From Aquimarina sp. MMG016 (GTDB lineage Bacteria > Bacteroidota > Bacteroidia > Flavobacteriales > Flavobacteriaceae), in contig NZ_JAGJEA010000014.1 of the NCBI RefSeq assembly GCF_018100805.1, positions 1 to 64,000 on the forward strand: 64,000 nt of DNA, read 5' to 3'. A program made the position numbers and the translations under genes. This document shows positions 8,525 through 16,669 of this stretch, piece by piece (position 1 is the first letter of the stretch; the number at the start of each line of letters is the position of its first letter). The notes under the pieces are model-generated. The model made no database searches and was not told the origin of the DNA. It saw nothing but the letters and a program-made list of their open reading frames with translations.

Positions 8525-8908
8525 CTACGACAATTCTTTAAGTAATGCCATTGCTTCTTTAGCATTAGATAATTTTGCAAACTTCATTGCATTATATCCT
8601 TTTTCGTTTTTAGTTTTGATTTTGGCTCCTTTTTCTACCAATACTTTAATAATATCTACACGATTATAACGAGCTGCATACATTAATGGAGTCATACCAT
8701 TTGATTTCTTATTAACATCAGTTCCTAACTCAATTAATTTCTTAACAGTTTCGGTGTCTCCTTTTACAATAGCCATGCAAAAAGGACTGGTTTGATTGTT
8801 TGCAACAAATTCATAGGTATGACTATCAACAGTCATATTGTTTTCTAAAGCAAAACTTGCAGATGATACTAACAATGCAGTTAGTGTAAATAAAACGATT
8901 TTTCTCAT
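8525..8908 (-). CDS. Periplasmic ankyrin-repeat protein
   Basis: 127 residues with a signal peptide (MRKIVLFTLTALLVSSASFA). Residues about 40-127 form three ankyrin repeats: SPFCMAIVKGDTETVKKLIELG, then NGMTPLMYAARYNRVDIIKVL, then GYNAMKFAKLSNAKEAMALL. It is about half identical to the next gene upstream (9122-9505), with MTPLMYAARYNRV shared exactly, so the two are tandem paralogues. Ankyrin repeats bind proteins; no partner is evident. Likely a small binding or stress-related periplasmic protein (inference). Confidence 0.85.
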   Translation of the reverse strand: MRKIVLFTLTALLVSSASFALENNMTVDSHTYEFVANNQTSPFCMAIVKGDTETVKKLIELGTDVNKKSNGMTPLMYAARYNRVDIIKVLVEKGAKIKTKNEKGYNAMKFAKLSNAKEAMALLKELS

Positions 8909-9051
8909 GATGAATGAATTTTTAGATTAATTAATTTGATTACTTATAAGACCATCAAACACATTGTTTTGTTACAAACAAGAAAATTATATAACATAAC
9001 TTTAACCTTTTCACGAGTATTTATATACTGAAAATCAAATAATTAACAAAA

Positions 9052-9094
9052 CATAAAAAAATCCGCTCAACAATAAATTAAGTTAAGCGGATTT
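9052..9094 (-). terminator. Terminator of the second ankyrin gene
   Basis: The arms 9059-9071 and 9082-9094 pair over 13 positions with one mismatch (AAATCCGCT against AGCGGATTT plus GTT/AAC). Read on the minus strand, the hairpin is followed by seven T residues, fitting an intrinsic terminator for the gene at 9122-9505. Confidence 0.75.
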
Positions 9095-9121
9095 ACTTTA
9101 CATAGTGCTAACTCTGTATAG

Positions 9122-9505
9122 TTATTTCTGTTTAAGTTCTTTTAACATATTTATTGCATCATTGGCTCCAGATCTTTCCGCATACCTCGCAGCTGTATTG
9201 CCCTTTGCATCTTTTCTACTTATTTTAGCACCATTGGCTACTAATAATTTAATAATCTCTACTCTATTATACCGCGCAGCATACATAAGAGGAGTCATTC
9301 CTCCGGAGAAGCTATTAACTTCTGTACCTAATTCAATCATTTTCTTGACCATCTCATAATCCCCTTTTGCTACAGAAATACAAAAAGGTGATACGTTTGT
9401 AATCTCTGTCTTTTTAACTGCATAAGGTCTTAGATCTTTTACCGGATCATTGGCTAAAACCAATCCTATGGTCATACATAATACTAAAACTGTTAACTTT
9501 CTCAT
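9122..9505 (-). CDS. Periplasmic ankyrin-repeat protein (paralogue)
   Basis: 127 residues, exactly the length of the neighbour at 8525-8908. A signal peptide (MRKLTVLVLCMTIGLVLA) is followed by three ankyrin repeats beginning SPFCISVAKGDYEMVKKMIELG. The paralogues differ most in the signal peptide and the following 20 residues. The gene has its own terminator and a 213-bp gap from its paralogue, so each is probably transcribed separately. Function unknown beyond protein binding. Confidence 0.85.
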   Translation of the reverse strand: MRKLTVLVLCMTIGLVLANDPVKDLRPYAVKKTEITNVSPFCISVAKGDYEMVKKMIELGTEVNSFSGGMTPLMYAARYNRVEIIKLLVANGAKISRKDAKGNTAARYAERSGANDAINMLKELKQK

Positions 9506-9817
9506 TTTTTTTAGATTTTAAGTTCAATTACTGATTTGTGTATTGTCAAATTTGACGGCGCAAATAAATTACATTATTCTTACTCAAATAACCAAAATAT
9601 CAAGAATAACTCATTTTTAACCTTCCCTACACAAATTCGTTAACGATTTCACAAAAAATGCTTTTATTTAATATTTCAAAAAGGAATAGATAACACAGGA
9701 ATAACTCCCTCTTTTTGCCCACTTATCATCGAAATCGTAACTTAGCCTCTTATTTTATTTTTTTGAGGCTATGACTCAATTACCAACCAACCAAAAACTT
9801 TTTATTAAGAATACATT
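9506..9817. other. Divergent intergenic region upstream of gpmI
   Basis: 312 bp without a gene, between the divergent ankyrin gene and gpmI. It is AT-rich and must hold promoters for both sides. The only clear structure is an inverted repeat TAGCCTC (9743-9749) / GAGGCTA (9765-9771) with a T-rich loop, 46 bp before the gpmI start. No convincing ORF was found. Confidence 0.5.
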
Positions 9818-11332
9818 ATGAATAAAAAAGTAATCCTAATGATACTAGATGGATGGGGGACTTCTCCTGACCCTAAAGTATCTGCTATTGATCACGCAGC
9901 AACACCATTTATTGATAGTTTATATACCAAATACCCTAATGCAGCTTTACGAACCGACGGCCTTCATGTTGGTTTACCAGATGGTCAGATGGGAAATAGT
10001 GAAGTAGGTCATATGAATCTAGGTGCTGGCAGAATTGTATATCAGGATTTGGCTAAGATTAATATGGCGGTAGAAAACAACACGCTAAAAGATGAATCTA
10101 CTCTAAAAGATGCTTTTCAATATGCCAAAGACAATAATAAAAATATCCACTTACTAGGTTTGGTAAGTGACGGTGGAGTTCATTCTCATATTAATCATAT
10201 TAAAGGGTTACTAAACGCGGCAAATGATGCACAAGTAGACAATGTATTTCTTCATGCATTTACAGATGGTAGAGATGTAGATCCAAAGTCAGGAAAAGGA
10301 CATATTCAGGATATTCAGGATCACATGTCCAAAAGTACTGGTAAACTAGCTTCTATTATTGGTAGATATTATGCTATGGATCGTGATAAAAGATGGGAAC
10401 GCGTTAAGCTGGCTTATGATCTAGTTGTTAATGGGATTGGAGAATCTAGCAACAATGCTATCGATAGTATCCAAACTAGTTATGATAACGATATTACAGA
10501 CGAGTTTATAAAACCGATTGTAGTAGAAGAAAACGGAGCTCCAATAGCTACCATACAGGAAGATGATGTGATCATTTTCTTTAACTTCAGAACTGATCGT
10601 GGACGAGAGCTTACAGAAATGCTATCCCAAAATGATATGCACGAATACAATACTCATAAGTTACCTCTTTACTATGTAACGATGACTAATTATGATGATA
10701 GTTTTAAAGGCATCAACGTAATTTATGACAAAGACAATATCACAGGGACCCTGGGAGAAGTACTTGCTAAAGCAGGAAAGACCCAAATCAGAATTGCAGA
10801 GACAGAAAAATATCCACATGTTACGTTTTTCTTCTCAGGAGGCCAAGAAGAACCTTTTGAGGGTGAAAGCAGGATACTGAGAAATTCTCCAAAGGTTGCT
10901 ACTTATGACCTAAAACCAGAGATGAGTGCATATGAATTAAGAGATGCTTTAGTTCCAGAATTACAAAAAGGAGAAGTAGATTTCGTTTGTCTTAACTTTG
11001 CCAATGGTGATATGGTAGGACATACAGGAGTAATGGAAGCTGCAATTAAAGCTTGTGAGGCTGTGGATGAATGCGTAAAAGATGTTATTACGACTGGTCT
11101 GGAGAATGGATACGCCACTTTGCTTATTGCTGATCATGGTAACTGTGAAACTATGATTAACCCTGACGGGTCTCCGCATACGGCTCATACTACCAATCCG
11201 GTTCCTTTTATTTTGATCGATAATGATCAGATCAAAGTTAAAGATGGAGTTCTTGGAGATATGGCTCCTACAATCTTGGAGCTGATTGGCGTAAGCAAAC
11301 CAGAAGTAATGACTGGCAAATCGCTTATTTAA
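9818..11332 (+). CDS. gpmI: 2,3-bisphosphoglycerate-independent phosphoglycerate mutase
   Basis: 504 residues, near the usual 510. The alkaline-phosphatase-fold start is ILMILDGWG, with Asp11 as a manganese ligand. The phosphorylated serine is Ser61 in MGNSEVGH. Further signature stretches are LGLVSDGGVHSH, HAFTDGRDVDP and the metal cluster ADHGNCE. It interconverts 3- and 2-phosphoglycerate in glycolysis and gluconeogenesis in the cytosol. The gene stands alone with its own terminator. Confidence 0.97.
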   Translation: MNKKVILMILDGWGTSPDPKVSAIDHAATPFIDSLYTKYPNAALRTDGLHVGLPDGQMGNSEVGHMNLGAGRIVYQDLAKINMAVENNTLKDESTLKDAFQYAKDNNKNIHLLGLVSDGGVHSHINHIKGLLNAANDAQVDNVFLHAFTDGRDVDPKSGKGHIQDIQDHMSKSTGKLASIIGRYYAMDRDKRWERVKLAYDLVVNGIGESSNNAIDSIQTSYDNDITDEFIKPIVVEENGAPIATIQEDDVIIFFNFRTDRGRELTEMLSQNDMHEYNTHKLPLYYVTMTNYDDSFKGINVIYDKDNITGTLGEVLAKAGKTQIRIAETEKYPHVTFFFSGGQEEPFEGESRILRNSPKVATYDLKPEMSAYELRDALVPELQKGEVDFVCLNFANGDMVGHTGVMEAAIKACEAVDECVKDVITTGLENGYATLLIADHGNCETMINPDGSPHTAHTTNPVPFILIDNDQIKVKDGVLGDMAPTILELIGVSKPEVMTGKSLI

Positions 11333-11357
11333 CTTATAATTTTATAATAAAAACTAG

Positions 11358-11388
11358 TCCCTAATGATAAAAGCGTTAGGGATTTTTT
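11358..11388 (+). terminator. Intrinsic terminator of gpmI
   Basis: TCCCTAA (11358-11364) pairs with TTAGGGA (11376-11382) around an 11-base loop. Six T residues follow immediately. Confidence 0.85.
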
Positions 11389-11568
11389 GTTACTTCCAAT
11401 TCAAAACATGGACTATTTTCTGCGGTATAATTAGGGTTTAACATTCTTTTTATTAAATTGAAACATCTTTTTTTTTGTTAAAACATCTAAAAAAGTAGAA
11501 TAAAGACGCAGCGAAATCCGATACTCTAGGTTATATACCATGAGCTTTTTTATGCACTAACCAAATCC

Positions 11569-12141
11569 ATGAATAAAGAAGAGCAAGACAGATTAGTTAA
11601 AGCCTGTAAAAAGGGTAATCGGGATGCCATGGAAAAACTTTACACTTTTTTCGTACCACGAATGATTGCAGTAAGTAAACGTTATTGCAAGAATCAATCT
11701 GATGCAGAAGATGTTGTACAAGAAGCCTTTATCAAAGTCTTCAAGAGTATAAAAAAATATAATCACAAAGGAATGCTAGGAAGCTGGATTGAACGTATCG
11801 TTGTTAATTCAGCTATTGATCATTGGCATAAACTAAAAAAAACAGTTCATATAGAAGATTCGGATTTTTTTGAAGACAATGAACAAGGTGTAAACGAATC
11901 TGAGCAAGATTATTTATCAAAGGAAATATCTATAGAAAAATTAAGAACGTTAATCAGTGATTTACCTGAACAATATCGTTATGTTCTGAATCTTTATGCT
12001 ATAGAAGGATATTCTCATAAAGAAATAGGAAAAATGCTTAAGATCAAAGAGAGTACATCGAGATCAAATTACACGAGAGCTAGAAAAAAGCTGTTGGAGA
12101 ATATGAAAAATAATGGAATGGTAAAAATCAATAACGGATGA
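11569..12141 (+). CDS. ECF-type RNA polymerase sigma factor
   Basis: 190 residues. Region 2 covers about residues 22-90, with QSDAEDVVQEAFIKVF as the core-binding helix. Region 4 covers about 125-180, with LPEQYRYVLNLYAIEGYSHKEIG followed by the recognition helix ESTSRSNYTRARKKL. Its stop overlaps the start of the FecR-like gene by ATGA, so the pair is translationally coupled. It would direct transcription of a small regulon when released by the downstream membrane protein. No SusC/D pair is adjacent, unlike many Bacteroidetes ECF-FecR pairs. Confidence 0.93.
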   Translation: MNKEEQDRLVKACKKGNRDAMEKLYTFFVPRMIAVSKRYCKNQSDAEDVVQEAFIKVFKSIKKYNHKGMLGSWIERIVVNSAIDHWHKLKKTVHIEDSDFFEDNEQGVNESEQDYLSKEISIEKLRTLISDLPEQYRYVLNLYAIEGYSHKEIGKMLKIKESTSRSNYTRARKKLLENMKNNGMVKINNG

Positions 12142-13226
12142 AAGATGATAAAGGCCATTTAGAAGAACTCTTGCAATCCAAGTTTAAGGATGATGTTGTC
12201 AAACCATCTACCAATATGTTTGATGATATCTACGATGCTTTACAGGAGGAAAAAACAAATCGAAACTATTTGCCGTGGTATCAAGCTGGTATTATAGCTC
12301 TAATTATATGCGCTATACTCGGTCTTTATTACTTTACAAATAATAAAACTTCAGAGAAAACCGATATTATTCCAGAAACTTCAGAACAAGATATTAATAT
12401 AACGCCAGCTAAAAACGAAAAGCCAATCATCCAAAAAGAAGAACAACAAATAGTAATAGATACTATTAAAACCATACCAGCAGTAACTAAAGAACCGGTT
12501 AAAACTGAATCCCCCAAGGAAGAAATTATTACTTCACAAGCGGAAGAAGACCTAAAAGAGAAAGGGTTAATAGGAATGTCTTATATAGCTTCAGAAAAAT
12601 ATGCTTCAACAAAGCAAACCAAATATCTAAAACTACCTGACTCAAGTACTATTGTATTACGAAGAAGTAGCCGAGTTAATTATTATGATGCTTCGCTACT
12701 AAATTATAGAAGAGTATATCTTACCGGAACAGTATTCTTTAGTATAAATGATAATACATCCAAACCATTTGTCATATATGGCAAACAAGGTAAGGTAGAA
12801 GTTCATGGCAATTCCTTTGCTATGTCAACCAAAAAAGATGGAGATTATATGACACTTATTGAAGGATCTGCCGAAATAACTCATTTAGCAACAGATGAAA
12901 AACAAAAGATTACTCCTGGTGAAAGCTTTAAGATAACTACTCAGGAAATTGTAACTATAGAAAAATCACCTAATCAGTTCGCTTGGAAAACAGGTAATCT
13001 ATATTATCAAAATGTCAAATTAGAAGAAATTCTAAATGACTTGGAAGAAAACTTTGATGCTAAAATCAGACTAAAGAATAGATCGTTATTAAATTGTCAA
13101 TATACAGGTAATTTTAATGATGCTGCTACCGAAAAAGTATTGAATAGCATTGTCAAATCACTTACGTTAAAACTAAGCAAAAAAGATGGTGTTTATATCA
13201 TATCGGGGAAAGGGAATTGTAATTAG
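12138..13226 (+). CDS. FecR-family anti-sigma factor with DUF4974 domain
   Basis: 362 residues. A cytosolic N-terminus of about 48 residues is followed by one membrane helix (WYQAGIIALIICAILGLYYF). A Lys/Glu/Pro-rich periplasmic linker comes next. The FecR domain lies at about 150-275 (TKYLKLPDSSTIVL, VEVHGNSFAM, ITPGESF), and the C-terminal DUF4974/STN-like domain at about 285-362. It would hold the preceding sigma factor and release it on a periplasmic signal. The start overlaps the sigma stop. It ends about 50 bp before the convergent Fur-family gene. Confidence 0.9.
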   Translation: MKDDKGHLEELLQSKFKDDVVKPSTNMFDDIYDALQEEKTNRNYLPWYQAGIIALIICAILGLYYFTNNKTSEKTDIIPETSEQDINITPAKNEKPIIQKEEQQIVIDTIKTIPAVTKEPVKTESPKEEIITSQAEEDLKEKGLIGMSYIASEKYASTKQTKYLKLPDSSTIVLRRSSRVNYYDASLLNYRRVYLTGTVFFSINDNTSKPFVIYGKQGKVEVHGNSFAMSTKKDGDYMTLIEGSAEITHLATDEKQKITPGESFKITTQEIVTIEKSPNQFAWKTGNLYYQNVKLEEILNDLEENFDAKIRLKNRSLLNCQYTGNFNDAATEKVLNSIVKSLTLKLSKKDGVYIISGKGNCN

Positions 13227-13276
13227 TAGATATGTATTACTTTTATGGACTACCTACCTACAACTTTAAGACAGTT

Positions 13277-13657
13277 TTACGAACAGTTTTTGCAATAACC
13301 AGAGATAATCCCATTAAAAGACTTTGAAACGTACCCGCTTGGTAACGGAACATCAATTTCGTTATTTATACATTCTAATTTTCCACAATCAAGGCATCTG
13401 AAGTGAAAATGATTATGGTCACGTTTCTCTATTCCATTACCATAGTTCAAACATAGCGCAAAATACCGCTTACCATCATCACCTACAATTTTATGAACCC
13501 AACCATCCTCACAAAATCTATTTAGAATACGATAAATTGTTGCCCTATCAATATTAGAAACTAATCGTGCTTGCAACATATCATGGCTTAATGCTGATTC
13601 AGCAGATTTCAGAATATTTAATATTTCTGTTTTGGATTGTGTGGTTCTTCTTTTCAT
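13277..13657 (-). CDS. Fur-family metal-responsive repressor
   Basis: 126 residues. The winged helix occupies residues about 5-65 (TKTEILNILKSAE, DRATIYRILNRFCEDGWV). The metal-sensing stretch HNHFHF is at 81-86. Two structural-zinc pairs are Cys88/Cys91 and Cys122/Cys125. Whether it senses zinc, iron or peroxide cannot be settled from the sequence. A near-perfect inverted repeat directly upstream of its start suggests autoregulation, and the divergent small ORF and flavoprotein may share the control. Confidence 0.92.
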   Translation of the reverse strand: MKRRTTQSKTEILNILKSAESALSHDMLQARLVSNIDRATIYRILNRFCEDGWVHKIVGDDGKRYFALCLNYGNGIEKRDHNHFHFRCLDCGKLECINNEIDVPLPSGYVSKSFNGIISGYCKNCS

Positions 13658-13663
13658 TTTTAA

Positions 13664-13678
13664 TGCGACTTTGTTGCA
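13664..13678. promoter_or_regulatory. Candidate Fur-family operator
   Basis: TGCGAC-TTT-GTTGCA is a 15-bp inverted repeat with one mismatch, 6 bp upstream of the fur-like start codon. It is also in the -33 region expected for the divergent ORF at 13719. Dyads of this form are typical of Fur-family binding; assignment to this regulator is inference. Confidence 0.5.
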
Positions 13679-13718
13679 ATAACGTAAAATTATCTTACTT
13701 TTACAAAAAAATAAACCT

Positions 13719-13886
13719 ATGGCAGAATGTCTAATTGATCCAAAAGAATTGAATAATATTAAGATCGAATTTATTAATTCTGAATTTGTTGTAACGCTTG
13801 TTGACCAAACTCATATTGAGTTACTAAAAGGTTATGGTAATACGGTGATATCCGCAATTAATGATTTACATCAAAATTTAATCTAA
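13719..13886 (+). CDS. Small hypothetical protein (55 residues)
   Basis: An open frame of 55 codons starts MAECLIDPKEL and ends INDLHQNLI, with ATG at 13719 and TAA at 13884. The composition is protein-like: charged and hydrophobic residues alternate and there is no low complexity. A near-consensus -7 box (TACTTTTA, 13696-13703) and the candidate Fur operator precede it. I do not recognise the family. It sits between the divergent Fur-like regulator and the thioredoxin-reductase-like gene, 101 bp ahead of the latter. It is probably a real gene controlled by the regulator (inference). Confidence 0.5.
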   Translation: MAECLIDPKELNNIKIEFINSEFVVTLVDQTHIELLKGYGNTVISAINDLHQNLI

Positions 13887-13921
13887 AAATCACCAATTGA
13901 TATGAAAATCTATTTGACAGA

Positions 13922-13966
13922 TTTATCATGCATAGATAAATTGATAATTGGAGTATACCATTATCA
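13922..13966. promoter_or_regulatory. Two tandem inverted repeats before the flavoprotein gene
   Basis: TTTATC (13922-13927) / GATAAA (13935-13940) and TGATAAT (13942-13948) / ATTATCA (13960-13966) give four GATAA-type half-sites in 45 bp. They end 21 bp before the start codon at 13988. This fits an operator for a dimeric regulator or a pair of small hairpins; which one is not clear. Confidence 0.5.
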
Positions 13967-13987
13967 GTAATCACAAAACGTAATTTT

Positions 13988-14899
13988 ATGAAAGAAGACA
14001 ATATATTTGAAGTCATAATAATTGGGGGTAGTTATGCAGGCCTTTCTGCTGCAATGGCATTAGGCAGATCATTAAGAAAGGTCTTAATAATAGACACTAA
14101 CAAACCTTGCAACAGACAAACACCACGATCCCATAATTTTATAACACTTGATGGAAAAACGCCAAAAGAAATATCTACTCTTGCTCGACAACAGGTAGAA
14201 AAATACAAGACGGTTTCTTTTTATAATGACTTAGCAATAACTGGGACGAAAACAAAAAATGGATATAATATTTCTACACTTTCAAACAAAACATTTTCGG
14301 CAAAAAAAATAATTTTTGCGACAGGGATTAAAGATGTAATGCCTAATATCTTAGGGTTTGCAGAGTGTTGGGGAGTTTCTATTATTCATTGCCCTTATTG
14401 CCACGGATATGAAGTACGTAATGAAAAAACAGGAATATTAGGAAATGGAGATTATGGTTTTGAATTCTCCAAAATGATAAATAATTTAACCAAAGATTTG
14501 ACTCTTTTTACTAATGGAAAATCTACCTTAACCATTGAGCAAACAAAAAAACTAACTGATCATAATATTAAAATCATTGAAACCGAAATCGACCGTTTTG
14601 AACAGGAAAACGGTTACCTTAAAAACATACTATTTAAAAATGGAACAAAACATTCAATAAAAGCAGTTTATTCGCAAGTGTCTTTTATTCAGCATTCTGA
14701 TATCCCAGAAAAATTAGGTTGTAAATTAACAGAACAGGGATATATTGAAGTAGATGCCTTCCAAAAAACAAATATTTATGGAGTATATGCTTGTGGTGAC
14801 AATACTACTTTTATCCGTTCGGTAGCAAATGCTGTTTACGCAGGTAATATCTCTGGAGCTATGGTAAATAAAGAGCTAGTAGAGGAAAAATTTAAATAA
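13988..14899 (+). CDS. Thioredoxin-reductase-like NAD(P)/FAD oxidoreductase
   Basis: 303 residues. The FAD dinucleotide fold starts at IIIGGSYAGLSAAMALGR (GGSYAG at 13-18). The redox pair is Cys135-Pro-Tyr-Cys138 followed by HG. The NAD(P) fold GNGDYG is at 152-157, and the closing FAD motif is GVYACGDNTTF. This is the architecture of thioredoxin-reductase-like enzymes. It lacks the usual GxGxxA pattern in the NAD(P) loop, so it may use NADH or be a divergent, thioredoxin-independent member. Its location beyond a Fur-family regulator suggests a role in metal or oxidative stress (inference). The gene ends at a shared terminator. Confidence 0.88.
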   Translation: MKEDNIFEVIIIGGSYAGLSAAMALGRSLRKVLIIDTNKPCNRQTPRSHNFITLDGKTPKEISTLARQQVEKYKTVSFYNDLAITGTKTKNGYNISTLSNKTFSAKKIIFATGIKDVMPNILGFAECWGVSIIHCPYCHGYEVRNEKTGILGNGDYGFEFSKMINNLTKDLTLFTNGKSTLTIEQTKKLTDHNIKIIETEIDRFEQENGYLKNILFKNGTKHSIKAVYSQVSFIQHSDIPEKLGCKLTEQGYIEVDAFQKTNIYGVYACGDNTTFIRSVANAVYAGNISGAMVNKELVEEKFK

Positions 14900-14951
14900 A
14901 AACATAAGACGCATCAATATTAAACATTGATTTTCATTAAATTAATAACAC

Positions 14952-14987
14952 AAAAACTGCCCACAAATAAATTTGTAGACAGTTTTT
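14952..14987. terminator. Bidirectional terminator
   Basis: AAAACTG and ACAAAT on the left pair with ATTTGT and CAGTTTT on the right, separated by small internal bulges. The hairpin lies between the convergent flavoprotein gene and a lipoprotein gene and is flanked by A- and T-rich runs. Confidence 0.7.
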
Positions 14988-15014
14988 CAAACTTAACTAA
15001 CCAATATCTTTTCT

Positions 15015-15866
15015 TTATAAGTTAAAAGTGATAGATCCTTCATCCGAGGTAAGTGTCACTTCTTTATCACAAGTTCCGTCACCATAATCAACATTAAAAT
15101 TAACACCAAAACTACTAGAGAAATCCTGAGATCCCTGAACCGGATATCTTAAGAAATTAAACCCATCAAAACATTCTCTCTTAAATACTATTGGATTACC
15201 ATCCACTGTTTTAGAATTTATAAAGAATTCTTGACTAACACCTTTTAAAGAAGAAGACTCTTCTAACACTAAAGTTTCTGTTGCTGTATAACGGTCTGTG
15301 AACACAAAATTTCTGTTAGTAGTATACTCATAAGCATCACCATTTGGCTCAGTAATCAGACCATCAATGACAACATCATACACCTGTACTTCTTCATTAC
15401 TAAGATTCTCTACCAAATTAGCTGTTCTATATCCTTCAAATATATATCCTTCATCCCCTCTTACATTTTTAAAAACTGTAGAGTCTTTCCATTTGCCAGT
15501 TAGAGCACCAGCAACATAATATTCTATAGTACCTCGCCAATCATCAAAACGACAAGAACTTTCATTAGAATTTACTACAACCTTATTATAGTATTCATAT
15601 TCAGAAAATCCGTTTATTGGATATTCCTGATACGGAACCAATAATTCTACAGAAATACAAGATCCTTTACTACTCTTATTTGCATTTTTTAATTCTACAG
15701 AAGCTCTTTCAGAAAATCTTCCAAAATCATCCATTGCAAAATCAAGGTTTTTATATAATTCGAATGTTTCTTGATCATCCGAAGAAGATATATCGTTATC
15801 AACATCTTCTACAGTACAACTAACTACTAGTCCAAAACTTAATGCGCAAATCAATAATTTTTTCAT
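15015..15866 (-). CDS. Lipoprotein of unknown function
   Basis: 283 residues with a lipobox (LVVSC, Cys17) and an acidic linker. The remainder is beta-rich with conserved cysteines: SCISVE, SSCRFD, RECFDG and the final DYGDGTCDKE. The DYGDGxCD ending and a cysteine-rich body recur in the lipoprotein at 58124-58951, so the two appear to be the same family. I do not recognise a named domain. Probably anchored in the outer membrane or periplasm. It is transcribed alone and shares a terminator with the flavoprotein gene. Confidence 0.8.
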   Translation of the reverse strand: MKKLLICALSFGLVVSCTVEDVDNDISSSDDQETFELYKNLDFAMDDFGRFSERASVELKNANKSSKGSCISVELLVPYQEYPINGFSEYEYYNKVVVNSNESSCRFDDWRGTIEYYVAGALTGKWKDSTVFKNVRGDEGYIFEGYRTANLVENLSNEEVQVYDVVIDGLITEPNGDAYEYTTNRNFVFTDRYTATETLVLEESSSLKGVSQEFFINSKTVDGNPIVFKRECFDGFNFLRYPVQGSQDFSSSFGVNFNVDYGDGTCDKEVTLTSDEGSITFNL

Positions 15867-16027
15867 GGTATTACTTTTTTAATGATTATTAATGTTTTCT
15901 ATCTACAAAACCAGAGAAAACAAAAACGCTGCGTATTATTTTTATTTTTTGTTAAACTAAAATCAAATCATAACTCTCAACACCAGGTTTTATCTATATT
16001 AGCGAGCTATTTAATTTTTTTAAAAAA

Positions 16028-16606
16028 ATGAGAAAAATATTTCTTTTTACTATTTCTAGCCTATTATTATCTTGTGGAAGTATATCTAAAAGCACAGTCA
16101 ACGAGCAAACGACATCAAAAAATATAAGTAAAGAACCTTCTACAACAAACATACAAAGAGCTAAAGCAAATATGTTAGTAGGAAAACAAACTAGGAATGC
16201 CTTAGAACAAAATCCATATGGAATTTGGTTTAATAGTAATTTCGAAAATTATGCTGTGGATACAGAAACGGTAAAGCTACTTTCACCATACCTAGAAGAC
16301 ATATCTATCAAAGCATTTATGGGTACATGGTGCAGTGATAGTAAAAGAGAAACTCCTAATTTTTATAAAATACTGGATCAGGCAAACTTTAATTACAACA
16401 ATCTAGAATTGATTACAGTAACCCGATCAAAGGATACCCCTGAAGGCTATGAAAAAGGATTAGATATTCAGAGAGTACCAACTTTTATATTTTATAAAAA
16501 TGGAAAAGAGGTCGGACGTTATGTAGAATTTGCCAGAGAGACCTTAGAGAAAGACATATTAGCTATTTTATCAGGAGTATCTTACAAGCATTCCTATGAG
16601 GATTAG
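16028..16606 (+). CDS. Thioredoxin-fold lipoprotein
   Basis: 192 residues. A lipobox (LLLSC) follows the signal sequence. The thioredoxin fold starts at about residue 88, with active-site motif WCSDS, that is, CxxS rather than CxxC, and the cis-proline loop is RVPTFIFY. CxxS members cannot perform full dithiol oxidation-reduction by themselves and often act as isomerases, glutathione-type enzymes or binding proteins. It lies just upstream of map, with that gene's promoter in between. Confidence 0.85.
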   Translation: MRKIFLFTISSLLLSCGSISKSTVNEQTTSKNISKEPSTTNIQRAKANMLVGKQTRNALEQNPYGIWFNSNFENYAVDTETVKLLSPYLEDISIKAFMGTWCSDSKRETPNFYKILDQANFNYNNLELITVTRSKDTPEGYEKGLDIQRVPTFIFYKNGKEVGRYVEFARETLEKDILAILSGVSYKHSYED

Positions 16607-16628
16607 CTTGATATCCTAATATTCTTTG

Positions 16629-16636
16629 TAAATTTG
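16629..16636 (+). promoter_or_regulatory. map promoter, -7 element
   Basis: TAAATTTG matches the Bacteroidetes -7 consensus TAnnTTTG. A TTG at 16608-16610 is at the expected -33 distance (18 bp). The transcript would start about 30 bp ahead of the ATG at 16670. Confidence 0.6.
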
Positions 16637-16669
16637 CCTTCCTTTAATTCAGAATTGTATAATAGATAT

